Of a DNA stretch of 64,000 nt, positions 51,186 to 61,560 are shown one piece after another. Source of the DNA: Scilla litardierei (Eukaryota > Streptophyta > Magnoliopsida > Asparagales > Asparagaceae); NCBI GenBank assembly GCA_030789695.1, contig CM061138.1:18176214-18240213 (forward strand). Direction: 5' to 3'. Positions within the stretch are counted from its first letter, which is position 1; every line of letters starts with the position of its first letter. The position numbers were made by a program, and so were the translations under genes. A model generated the notes under the pieces. The model was not told the DNA's origin. It worked only from the letters and a program-made list of their open reading frames with translations, and ran no database searches.

Positions 51186-51849
51186 GTCAGAAAGTCTGAA
51201 TTATACAGCAAGAACACTACAACTTCAGAGAAAACTCTTCATGTTGTGACTAATGTTGTAACATTAGATACAACACAGAACAATGTAGCTGCAGATGTTA
51301 TGACAGCAGACTCGACATCTCCCCTCGATAATCACTGTGAGCAATCTGTGCCAAAGTCTCATGAATCTTCCTCCAGAATTATTAGAGTGCTATCTCGCCG
51401 TTCTGCTCACTGCTCTTCCTCCGCCGGTGCCAATGGATCTTCGCATGTACCTTCTGTCAACACTGTCGATGTTTTCAATTCTCCAACTACTTTTCGGCCC
51501 CTCAGAGCTCGACTTCTACCCTGGACATCATTTCATTCGTCGCCCTACTGTCAGATGTGAGGTATTTGTTCTTCCCCCTTTTCCGCTGCGCCTGAGGATT
51601 TTTTTTCTAATAAGAAGACCAGAAAGGGGGAGAATAATTTTTTTTTAGACATGATGCTAGCTGAAAAGTATTAGAGTCATGAGGACATACTTTTTCTGAT
51701 TTTTGGCTGTCGCTTCTGAGATGATCTATGCTTGGGTTGTTCTAGTAAGGGGGAGAATGTGGTTTGGATTATTGTGGCTCAAAGGGGGAGAATGTGTGCT
51801 TGGTTGGTGACTGCTTTGGGTTGTGCCACATAATGCCAAAGGGGGAGAT
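51186..51849 (+). other. 3' internal region of the gag-only copia
   Basis: No pol. A small frame at 51246-51560 shows no known motif. It begins with tgttgtaacattagatacaac wording like the palindromic tract in gag. The rest carries the repeated gggggaga tracts before the 3' LTR. Confidence 0.5.
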
Positions 51850-53409
51850 TGTTAGGGTTGAATTTCTGTGGATATTTGTTGGCATTAGTGGCACTATATC
51901 TGGAGAGCTCAGTTTGTGGAATCTGTATTGTCTTTGAGCAATTTGAGCAAAATGTTGAACATTTTGTTGAACATTTTGTTGAACACGGGATCTGGAACAA
52001 TTGGTCGTATACAGAAACGCGGCTGTGGTCTACAAATTTGTCGTGGTGATCTCAGATCTGATTTGTAGCCTATAATATCGGAGGTTCCTGAATTGATTGA
52101 TTCCAGATATTGGTGAGGGTTTTATACTCCTTCTTACCCGCAATAGTTCCTTAATTGATGGAGGTTTGTTGAGAATATTTGGGAATCTGGTTAGTTCCTA
52201 AATTAATGGAAGGAAATATTTGCTGGGATTTATTGGTTTTATTTACCAGAAATAGTTCCTTATTCTATGGGCAAAATATCCGCATGAGATTTGTTTTAAT
52301 CTTTTTACCCGAAATAGATTCGGTGGTTCCTTGAATATGGGATTCCTTACCCGAAGTGATCCTAGAAATATTGGTGGATATTTAGCATTAAAGAGGAAGT
52401 TATTTCCCCGGATATAGTGGTTACAAAATCTGGTTGGTTTCATAACTGAATGGTATGTGCGGTTGAAGATATGTGCGGTTGAAGATTCTATATATAAATG
52501 TTTTCAGATCTTGCATTATTGTTTAGATCTTCTCCAGATATTCGGTTGAATGCAGGTATGCATAAGATTTGCTGACGAAGGTGAATGAAAGTATCAATCC
52601 GCAACCGAGGTATGAAAGATCTTATTTACTGACCATGTTGTATATTATGTTGAACGTTAATATACAACATTATGTACAACATGCTGTGTCAGAAGGCTGA
52701 AATCGATTGGCGGCTATCAAAGGTGGATTACTTCAGATCTCCGGTTATCTCTTTTAGGTATTCTGGTATGGGTTGCTGTGATTGAAGAATTGCTGGAGAT
52801 ATATTTAGCAGCTTTACTCTCTCGTTATTATTGTTGATTCGGTTGGAGAGAATCTCACCCACTTATTATTGTTGCTATCTTTAGAAGATGTGGCGGAATT
52901 ATTTCCTAGCTGGTTCCGTTAATTGTGGGCGCCCAATCTTCTCAGATTTAATTGAGCTATCTTCCTTAACTACTCCATGATTTGAGGGGGAGAGGTGTTG
53001 TTAAGGTTGCGGAGATTGGCGGCTAGGGTGGGGACTTTTACGAAAGTTTTTGAAGAACTCCGGGAGGAGGCCGACGGCTACGCACGTAGGATCAAGGGAG
53101 TTGATCTAGTCGGTTGTGCAAGGGGAGCTTGCTGGCAAGGGGAGCTTGCCAAGAATACTTCACGGGGTTGATTGCGATCACCCCTCACGGTTTGTATTAA
53201 GGGGGAGGGTGTTCTTCCTTAGAGAAGCGTGATTGTTAGAGTTTGTATTCTCTGATTATTATAGTGGAGTATTCTTATTTTCTGGGCGTGGCCCCGCAGA
53301 TGTAGGTGTGCGCACCGAACTGCGAAACCAAGTCTCGTGTGTCGTTGCTTGATTCTTGTGTTTTTCTCTTTGTGTTTATTTTGATTATTCCCACGTACTG
53401 AAAACAACA
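51850..53409 (+). repeat. 3' LTR of the gag-only copia
   Basis: 1,560 bp, same length as the 5' LTR, with two differences seen by eye. Confidence 0.92.
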
Positions 53410-53414
53410 GATGC

Positions 53415-53640
53415 ATTTCCCATATTCGGATCATTTGGGAAGAACTTTAAACTGGCCACCAGTAATAATTGGTTGATTGCTTGTTCTGCATCATGTTATT
53501 GATAATGAATTAAGAACTTTCTGAAAAAGTCATTCATCGAACATTTGTTCATTAGTTAGCATTCCACTTGTTTTCTAACCTTGGATGGTTATATCAAGAA
53601 AGAATTATGTAAACTTACAAATTGATATTAATTTGAATTA
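53415..53640 (+). other. Continuation of duplicate copy A beyond the copia insertion
   Basis: The wording atttcccatattcggatcatttggg ... ttctgcatcatgttattg aligns with the intron of copy B at 54173-54300. With 47700-47752 it closes copy A once the copia and hAT-like insertions are removed. Confidence 0.55.
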
Positions 53641-53880
53641 GCATACTTCGGGAGAATGTGAGCGGGGGGTTCTGGAAGAACACACTTTGTGTTTACTATG
53701 AAATTTATCTTGCTTGAGAGAAAAATGCAAATTCAAAAGACAAAGCACGTGGATGTCTCGTTCGGAATCTCTTTTTGTGAAGTTCAATATATTTTCCATA
53801 CCCATAAAATGCAGTGTTAATCTCATTTATCTTCCTCAACTATTGGCTTATTCTTTGCATCACATTTCTTTTATGTACAG

Positions 53881-54019
53881 AAAGCTGGTTATCCAACGGA
53901 TGCATGAAATTGTACAGGTTGCTGCACCTAGGAACTCAAGCAAAAGTGAACCTGGAGGGGATTTATCGGCTCGCTTTACCTCACCCAAGATAAGCACGAG
54001 CGATGATGCATCGTGTTAA
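53881..54019 (+). CDS. Exon of an unrecognised gene, duplicate copy B, with stop codon
   Basis: Follows a pyrimidine-rich tract and TTATGTACAG. It encodes ..KLVIQRMHEIVQVAAPRNSS.. and ends ..DDASC with TAA at 54017-54019. Compared with copy A (HEIVEVDAPLKL... DLSSAFSS... DDALCS) it aligns along its length; the stop is at the place where copy A continues to its donor. It may be the last exon of a short variant or a broken copy. The open frame extends upstream to 53714, but the acceptor match with copy A favours 53881 as exon start. Confidence 0.45.
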
Positions 54020-54427
54020 ATTATAACGTGAGTTTTTTGTTCAGTGTAATTCTTACATATATATCATTGAATGTGCAAGCATGTTTTGTTTTGTTTTTGT
54101 TTTTTCATTTGGGGAGGGTGGGGGTTTTGGCTGGATTCTTCGATCTGGAAAAATATATCAGTTTGGACTTTGGTGCATTTCCTTGGAGCATATGGGAAGA
54201 ACTTGAAATTAGGCTAGCCATATTAATAGGTTGATAACATGTTCTGCAACATGTTATTTACTTTCTGAAAGAAACCATGCATCATCTGTTCATTAATTTC
54301 CAAATTTACACGTTATATTGAGACTGGATTATGTGAACTTACCAACTTGATGTTAACTTACCAACGGAGTGATTTGGCTATAACAACTATGCAGTTAAGT
54401 CTACCAAACTAGATACTCTGATTTTCC

Positions 54428-54840
54428 GAAAGCATCCGCGCCAAATTTGTTGTTCCGCGTCGAAGGCACCTGTGCCGCTAAATATTTTTACGCTAATTTG
54501 TTGTTCCGCTCAATTTTGGCTGTGGAAATAATTTTTTGGGGAGCAAAGATTTCTCGGGGGAAATCTTAAATGAACCGTGCCCGCGGGCACGGGTTATTTC
54601 CTTAACACATGCCAGTGGGCACAGTTTATTTAAGATTTTCCCTTGCAAGAACTTTGTTCCCCAAAAATTTATTTCCACAGCCAAAATTTAAAAGAACAAC
54701 AAATTAGCGTAAAAATATTTAGCGGCATAGGCGCCTTCGGCGCGGAACAACAAATTCGGCGCAGGCACCTCCGACACAGAACAACAAATTCGGCGTGTGC
54801 GCTTTCGGTGCGGAACAACAAATGAGCGTAGAACAACTAG
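54428..54840. mobile_element. Two Helitron 3' ends in inverted, tail-to-tail arrangement
   Basis: 54428-54592 (plus) ends with CCGTGCCCGCGGGCACGG; 54605-54840 (minus) has the corresponding diverged hairpin ATGCCAGTGGGCACAG. Moving outwards both sides carry the same wording in opposite orientation (aaatcttaaatgaacc / gtttatttaagatttt, ggggagcaaag / ctttgttcccc, ccaaaatttaaaagaacaac, agcggcataggcgccttcgg), so the block is a ~400-bp imperfect palindrome centred near 54597. Neither side keeps the usual CTAG terminus. Confidence 0.7.
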
Positions 54841-55520
54841 TTCAGCGCGAGCTGATGTCCGGATAAAAAACCAAGATTAACCTTAAAAAGTTGATAATGA
54901 TATGCATTATTACTCTTTTGATAAGTACACTAGGGGGATTGAACATGGGTATTTCATAACTTCACCCTTGATCTATGAATTTCATAATCAATTCACAGCA
55001 AGTCTTGATGGGCCATTGTGTGTGTGGTTGGACTTTTCTTGGACTTGGTGTGTCTTAGTAAGCTATACAATAATATGATTACTCAATGATGGCTGTGATC
55101 TTTATATTCTACACCTTGTTGAGTAGCCAGGGGTTTTTGTGAGATCAGGCAAGCTTTAGGACTTGGGGACGCATGATTTATTGCTACATCTTGAAACTTC
55201 TTTAACTGCTTTTATAGATATATAATTTATTTGGATAAATAAATTCCTTTGTACAGATCGTGGATGGAGAAAGCTGAGAAGAGTTAGAGTTAGTACATTT
55301 TTTGTTAACTGCTTTTTAATTTATTTGGATAAATAATTTATATGGACACCGCTTACGAAGAAGTTGGAATAATTACTCTCCAAAGAGTGAGCTTTGAGGA
55401 TGATATTTTGGAAGTTGGAAAGCTGCGTTTTCCATAAAAATTTCAAAATTTTGAGTTTTCCAACCAAATTGATTCCACCCAAAACTTTCTCAAAACTCAT
55501 CTCAGCCTTCCATTCTTCAA
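54841..55520. other. Unassigned stretch
   Basis: No gene or element end recognised. tttatttggataaat(aaat) wording occurs twice (55224-55243, 55320-55340). Confidence 0.35.
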
Positions 55521-56289
55521 GAACAAATCCTAGCCACTCTTTATATTGTCCTAGTCAGCCCTAGAATTCAAAAGCAGTTGTGTTTTAATATATAGATATG
55601 TATATGTATGTGTGTGTGTGTATATATATCTATATATATGTCGATATGGATATCAATCGATATATATCGTATTGATCTAATATAACAACCATTTAATAAA
55701 TCATCTAATATGTGTTGAAATTCCTTTGTATCATATCGAGTCATATGATACGTGTCACATGCTGTAAGATATTAACAACTAAGTTATCTTCCATCCACAA
55801 GCTCCTTCCATGAAAATTATTGCCACGTTCTGACCCAAGACCTCACGGTAAACCTTGTGTCTGTCCATCACCACCACATCTTCCTTTACAGTCTTAACTC
55901 AAGATGAACAAATCCTAGACACTCCTTATCTTGTCCTAGTCAGCCTTGGAATTCAAAAACAGTTGTATTTTAATATATATGTGTGTGTATAAATATTTAT
56001 GTATGTTGATATGGATATCAATCGATATATATCGTATTGATCTAATATAACAACCATATGATAAGTTATTTTACATCTTCGATATGGTCATCTAATACGT
56101 GTTGAAATTCCTTTGTATCATATCGAGTCATATGATACGTGTCACATGCTGTAAGATATTAACAACTAAGTTCTCTTCCTTCCATAAGCTCCTTCCATGA
56201 AAATTATTGCTACGTTCTAACCCAAGACCTCACGGTAAACCTTGTGTCTATTCATCACCACATCTTCCTTTACAGTCTTAACTCAAGAT
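55521..56289. repeat. 394-bp tandem duplication
   Basis: Units 55521-55914 and 55915-56289 share gaacaaatcctag at the start and tcttaactcaagat at the end and are nearly identical, except for the TA/TG microsatellite (55598-55640 against 55970-56000) and a few indels. They contain gatatcaatcgatatatatcg wording. Non-coding; origin unknown. Confidence 0.85.
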
Positions 56290-56679
56290 GGCCAAATGGC
56301 CCGAAAGCTTACGGCCCAGCCCGCCCAACCCGATTAATGGGCCAGCCCGTGGCCCGACGGGTAACGGCCCGGCCCGGCCCGGCCTGGCCCTTGGCCCCTT
56401 TTCTTGTATTTTTTCCATACTTAATTTGTTCCACATATAATAGTTACACAAATGTGCTCCTTAATTTATTCCTCATATAATAGTTCCTCCTTAATAAAAT
56501 ACTATGTTTTTAAAGAAATGTCTATTTATAAAAAAATTTATACTATGTATAAATATTATATAATTTGTTTAAATATTAAATCCATTTAAAAAGAATTTTA
56601 AAGAATTTTTAATGAAAATATTTTTTAAGTTTTTATATATTTTTATTATTAAAGCCCGGCCCGGTCCGCTAGGCCCGAC
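56290..56679. mobile_element. Non-autonomous hAT-like element with GGCCCGGCCC subterminal repeats
   Basis: About 105 bases at the left (56290-56395) are packed with gcccggccc/ggcccg wording starting ggccaaatggcccg, and the right end (56652-56678) has aaagcccggcccggtccg; the middle is AT-rich. Plant hAT elements often have such GC-rich subterminal repeats next to AGGGnTGGCAAA-type ends. Exact termini and an eight-base duplication could not be established. Confidence 0.4.
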
Positions 56680-58402
56680 TGTAGTGCCCTAGGAAGCCAC
56701 TGCACATGTACTAGAGGGGGGGTGAATAGTTCTTTTAAATAATAGGGAGAGTTATTCCTAATTATCGTGCAATTAACAAACAACAATGCGGAATAACAAC
56801 GATCAACAAGAATAAATGCAAACGCAAACAAATGGTTTAATGGGTTCGGATCCACCCAAGTCTCCCCGACTTGTTCCCGGTGATCCTACGTCCCAACCAC
56901 CCGGATCCCTTCCGGATACTTGAGTTAGAAACCCTAACTCAAGATTTCCAATATGACCACTTGCGAAAATCTCACAAGTACAAACGACCTACAATCGATG
57001 ACCGTGAATCCCATAACCCGGGATCACGCAAAACCTCTCACAACCGAGAGTATACAATTCAAATATAACTGAAATGAAATGCTTACCAACAAAATACCTA
57101 TGCCTTGAGATTTCTTACCAAATTAGGGCAAAGAGGATTTTGATGGAGGAAGAGTCACCAAACCCTAGCTTCAAGAAGATGACCAGCAATGGAAGCCTAG
57201 GGATGAGATGGATGACCTAGAATCAAGCCCTTGGCTTGGAATGCTTACAATCAATGAATCTCTCTTGAGGAATAAGAGTGAGGGAGAGATTCTTGAGAAT
57301 GGGAGAGCTTGAAGATGAGAGTTGAAAGCTTCTCTTTTTGAATCAATAGAACTCTGGAAATAGCAGCCTTGGATCCTATGAAATAACCACTTCAGGTATT
57401 TAAAGGATCAAGGGAAAAGAGAGAAAGAAACGTCGCTTTCAAAACTCCAACGGATCTAAATCTGAAGCAGACTAGTCGGTCTAAGAAGGATCACTGACCG
57501 ACTAGTTCATCAACTAGTCGGTCGGTGATTCAACATGGACCGACTAACAGCTCGACAGCCAAAAGAGTGATTTCCAGGCAACATGAACTAGTCGGTCTAA
57601 GAAGACTTGCCAACCGACTAGTTTGCCAACTAGTCGGTCGGTGAGTGTTCTTTGACCGACTAAGAGTGAAATGCACGAAGCTGAATACAAGTTACACTAG
57701 TCGGTCTAAGAACAAATGCAGACCGACTAGTTTCACAACTAGTCGGTCGATGAATGTTCTTGGACCGACTAACTGTAAACAGTAACTCAGGCTGTACAGA
57801 GGCAAGCTCAACTAGTCGGTCTGAGAAGGATTCCTAACCGACTAGATCGTCATCTAGTCGGTCGGTGAACCTTCTTTGACCGACTAATTGATCGACATGG
57901 CTGAGCTGAAATGAGTTAGGACATCTAGTCGGTTCATGAAGAGTTGCCGACCGACTAAATCGTCATCTAGTCGGTTGGTGACTCTACTTGAACCAACTAA
58001 GATGCACTAGAAGCCGAGGGAAGAAGCGATAGGCTTCGGGAAAGTTTCTAATGGCTTCTAAGATAGTCCTAGCTCTAAGATATGAGCGATATGAAGATAG
58101 ACATGTAAGAATTACTCAAGGCTTAACATTCTATAAATCGAAGCTAAAAGACTATGAATAAAACCTTAAGGAACGGTCTTCGAAAGCTTCGACCAAATCT
58201 TCATGACTTCCAAAAAGGTCCAAAAGCTTCAACGTAGCTTTAGGCATTGAATTCGAGCTTTGAGAAGTCTTAAGATGTCGCTTTGAGTGTTCTCGTGAAT
58301 TTGGCGACGATCTCCATAACTGCGCTCACAAATTGTTAGTTCACGATTTATTTATGTTTGCTCATCATCCAAAACCAAATACGAGGAGTCCAATACTCAA
58401 CA
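56680..58402 (-). repeat. 3' LTR of a minus-strand copia element
   Basis: On the minus strand it starts TGTTGAGTATTGGACTCC immediately after a polypurine tract (AAAAAGGGGGAGAA, plus 58403-58416) and ends ..TTCACCCCCCCTCTAG..ACTACA at about 56680. Length about 1.72 kb. It carries the CTAGTCGG minisatellite. The left boundary is inferred from TG at 56680 and is uncertain. No second LTR is seen to the right, so target duplications cannot be tested. Confidence 0.6.
57471..58000. repeat. CTAGTCGG/CCGACTAG minisatellite with built-in hairpins
   Basis: Five units of 109-116 bp start at 57471, 57587, 57696, 57811 and 57924. Each unit has four copies of an eight-base core in alternating orientation: CTAGTCGGTCTAAGAA, ACCGACTAG, CTAGTCGGTCGGTGA and GACCGACTAA. 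The spacers differ while the cores are kept, so each unit could fold into one or two hairpins as RNA. It lies within a copia LTR, in the part expected to be U3 or R. Confidence 0.85.
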
Positions 58403-58416
58403 TTCTCCCCCTTTTT

Positions 58417-59645
58417 GGTGATGACAAACCGACATAAATAATAATCAATAATACTGTACTAAATGAAATTTACTTACTCCCCCTGCATTGATGACACATT
58501 AGTTCCATATGAAATAATAAACATATGCATCAATCAGGCGAGAATAATAAAAATACAAATCCATTTATCGAATTTGAAGTACATTTATATTTTCTTAACA
58601 TATCAAATTAGATTCATGCAAAACTATCATTTAGCACATGCCATTATTATATCTCTCCCCCTTTGGCATAATCAAAAAAGTGCGGGAGGAAGACAATGAT
58701 AACAAATCATGGCCAAATAATACATGAAAAACGGGAGTCGAAGAATACGACCTCGGTCCAATGACACCAAAGTAAAATACCAAAACATATTAAAGGCGTG
58801 CCAAAGAGACTTTAGTCGAAAAACGAAAAATGAAGTCATCAAAATACCAATTGTAAATTCACGTATTGATGAAAGGAATTTATTCTCCAATATCAACATT
58901 TATAGCTATTTTAGTGCATGGAAAACAATTCTATGTTTTCATACAACTAAAGCTATTGAATCAAAATAAATCGTCGAGCGACGAAATCAATATCAGAGAC
59001 ATACATAAAATGTGCACAGAGGAATGAACCATCAGAAGAGTGGTGCACATCATAGAATATCAAATGTCACAATATCGATCGAAAAAGAACATAAAGTAAA
59101 AGCACATCAAAACTAAGTGAAGTGTGCGATGAGAAGTGACAAGGTGATAAAAGTAATACGAAAATCATCATAATAACTTTTAAAAACATGTCATGCCAAA
59201 AATAGATATGAATTTCAAAGCATTTACGGCATTCACAATTCTATCATGCTAGGAGAAACAAAATGATACCAATGTAAAGAAATAGATTCTAACCAAGCAT
59301 GCATTCAACCCTCATGGATACCAAATGTAATATCATACTTACAACATTAAGCTCCCCCTACATTGGTGCATTACCTAAGCACCATCAACTCCGTTTGAAT
59401 GAAAGTCTTCGCAAATCGAGGAGTTGGTAGGGTTGGTATCCCACGGTGGATTGAACCTAGAAAACTTCATTTTGGTATCCAAAAATCCTTTTGGATCCAA
59501 TGGGTTAGACAGCAAATTTGAAATACGAAATAAAAATTATTGTAACCCATAAATTAATATAATCAAAAACAATTTTATAAACATATAAGTTGGTACCCAT
59601 AACATGATCATAAACTCATGGTACCAAGCATTGAAGAGTTAAAGG
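58417..59645 (-). other. 3' internal region of the minus-strand copia, pol absent
   Basis: Between gag and the LTR there is no protease, integrase or RT motif. Minus-strand wording gtagggggagctt (near 59350) is another polypurine-like tract as seen before the LTR of the 47.7-kb element. Small frames here are not credible genes. Confidence 0.5.
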
Positions 59646-59647
59646 AA

Positions 59648-60818
59648 CTAACCCTTCGGAAACCAAGTCCAAGAGGAACTTGACTTTCCAACATAATCAT
59701 CATTCAAAATAACATCATTAATATATGATTTCACATAAACATTCATAGCATCATCGCTAGTGTTCTTGGGACCCCAAATAGTGTACATTTTGGGAATCCT
59801 CTTCCTAGTAGTTGCATGCACAAAAGTTTGATTTCTATGTGGTGCATGTGGCCTAGGAGCATGAGATCTAGCAATATCATTATGATGAGCATGAGATCCA
59901 TGATGTGGTGTAGCATACATACGTGGATAGGCATGAGGTGTGTATGCATGAGGATGATTATGAGAGTAGGCATGCACATGTGGATGAGATGTTTGAACAT
60001 ATGCATTAGGATGTGCATGAGCATGATTACGTGCATGTGGGTGTCTCATATGAGTGTTCGCACGTGCTTGTGGGTGCGGAACATAAAAATCATTATTAGC
60101 ATGCACCGGTGGAGTAGGATGTGTGTTCCTACGTGGCATAGCATGAGAGTACAAAAATGCATGACCACTCTTCGGAGGTCTACCCAAAGTGGGTTTCTTT
60201 CCAATCGGGGGTGTGTATGAAGTGGAAGCACTATTGGTAGGAGAACTACCAATGGGGAGTTTGCTCCCACTCGTTGAGGCATCGGACGTCGGCCTAACAA
60301 AGGTGGTAGGCGATTTGGATGAGTCTCCCATATTATACCCTAAGCCAATGTGGTGTTTGGCCGGAAGTAAGTCATTTAGGATATCATCCAAATGGCCCTT
60401 ACCTTTATTGAAATCATTGATACGGCCTAACGTGCACTCATACTTCTCTTTGAGAGAATGCATCGAAGCATCCAAAGTGGATACTTGCGATGTGAGTGCA
60501 TAAACACGTGATTTGAGATTCTTATTCTCAATACTCAAAGTTGAGTTTTGAGACGTCAAATCCGCTATCACATGTTCATCTGAATCCTCAACAAGAACAT
60601 GCTCAAGTTGAGATTTGAGGGAGTTCACCTCATTTCTCAACAAGCCATTATGAGTAAGCAAACTTGCTTTCTCATTGGCAAGTGTCTCAACAATGGTGTC
60701 ATTGTTGGTGATGGTAGACTTAGGAGAGGTTTGGAGGCTAACAAGTTCATCTTTGGTCTTATTATATCTATCTACTAATTTAGTAAATTTAGACCAAATT
60801 TCTTGGTATAAATTTGGT
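59648..60818 (-). pseudogene. Coiled-coil and His-rich gag C-terminal part, 5'-truncated
   Basis: The minus-strand frame is open from about 60818 to the stop at 59648. The first ~130 residues are a coiled coil (KFTKLVDRYNKTKDELVSLQ...), then KGHLDDILN and a Ser/Thr/Pro linker. A strongly His/Ala/Pro-rich tract follows (HPHARNHAHAHPNAY and similar, around 60090-59870), then IWGPKNTSDDAMNVYVKSYI and a final SSSSWTWFPKG. The last motifs parallel TIWVPKYLNN at 15.6 kb, so the two belong to related copia groups (SIRE-like). The N-terminal gag core and zinc knuckles are missing at the right edge, which is probably a truncation near 60820. Confidence 0.65.
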
Positions 60819-60819
60819 C

Positions 60820-61555
60820 AGCATTGTGATTTAAGAAGAAAACATGTGTATATATAAATAGTCAGAATATTATGTTCAGTTATATTTTACAGAATTTGCA
60901 TCTCTCCATCATATTGGTAGAAATCTCAATAATCACAAAGTCTAAAACTTTTGCTCTTATAGTTGCACAGTTAGAAGCCTGAAAGCGTTTGTTTGCATGT
61001 CTGTTCGTTTCGTTTTGGGGTTGGCAATGAGAGGCCCCTGGTGCACGGACTAATCACCATATATAGAAAACCCCCCTACAATCACTCATGGTCTCCAACA
61101 AAAGGGTAAAATGGCGTAGTATAAAGAGCGAATGACTAAGTTTTCAATGTGGGGGCTATAGCAGATCAAATAAAATACATGTAATACATGTTCATGATAG
61201 GAAATCTGCTCCAACTACCATGCTCGAAGTCTTCTACATCTCGGTCAATATATACAGCAAACAAGATGTTCCAGTAGTAGAAACACTCGAGCTATTAGCT
61301 TTCATCTAATGGTTGTCACTTCCATTTTATTTATTTGCTGATGGAGCATGTACTTTATCATCATGTTATCAGCATGTAATTTATCACCCAGTTGGTCATC
61401 TTTTTAGGAATTATAGGTTATTTCATGTGCACTCCCTCACACCCTCCTTCAGGAAACTAGCCATATATATTTTCTAGTACCTTCTCATCTACCACTAATC
61501 ATTTGTTCATATTCACTTTAATTAGATTCACATAATTCAATAATTAATATAAATT
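60820..61555. other. Unassigned stretch
   Basis: No gene or element end recognised. It separates the copia from the transposase pseudogene, whose missing last exon would lie here. Confidence 0.35.
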
Positions 61556-61560
61556 CTTAC

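Larger units (their letters stand above)
47753..53409 (+). mobile_element. Young gag-only copia retrotransposon (TR-GAG type)
   Basis: Two 1,560-bp LTRs (47753-49312, 51850-53409) start TGTTAGGGTT and end AAAACAACA. They are flanked by a perfect duplication GATGC (47748-47752 and 53410-53414). PBS TGGTATCAGAGCAGG is at 49315-49329 and the polypurine tract aaagggggagat abuts the right LTR. By eye I find only two differences between the LTRs (48309/52406 and 48483/52580), so insertion was recent. The 2.54-kb interior has one intact gag frame and no protease, integrase, RT or RNase H. Several gggggaga tracts before the 3' LTR (51625, 51750, 51784, 51840) are typical of the SIRE/Maximus group. 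It must move with enzymes of a related autonomous element. Confidence 0.92.

Noticed and set aside
48146..53434. Minus-strand frames repeated in both LTRs of the young copia
   Set aside because: They are chance frames duplicated along with the LTRs; no motif.
57471..58000. CRISPR-like regular repeat array
   Set aside because: Repeats are in alternating orientation with short 8-base cores inside a plant LTR; no cas genes and a eukaryotic context.
59743..60300. Met/His-rich overlapping frames on both strands
   Set aside because: Shadows of the His-rich gag tail caused by repeated CAT/ATG wording.
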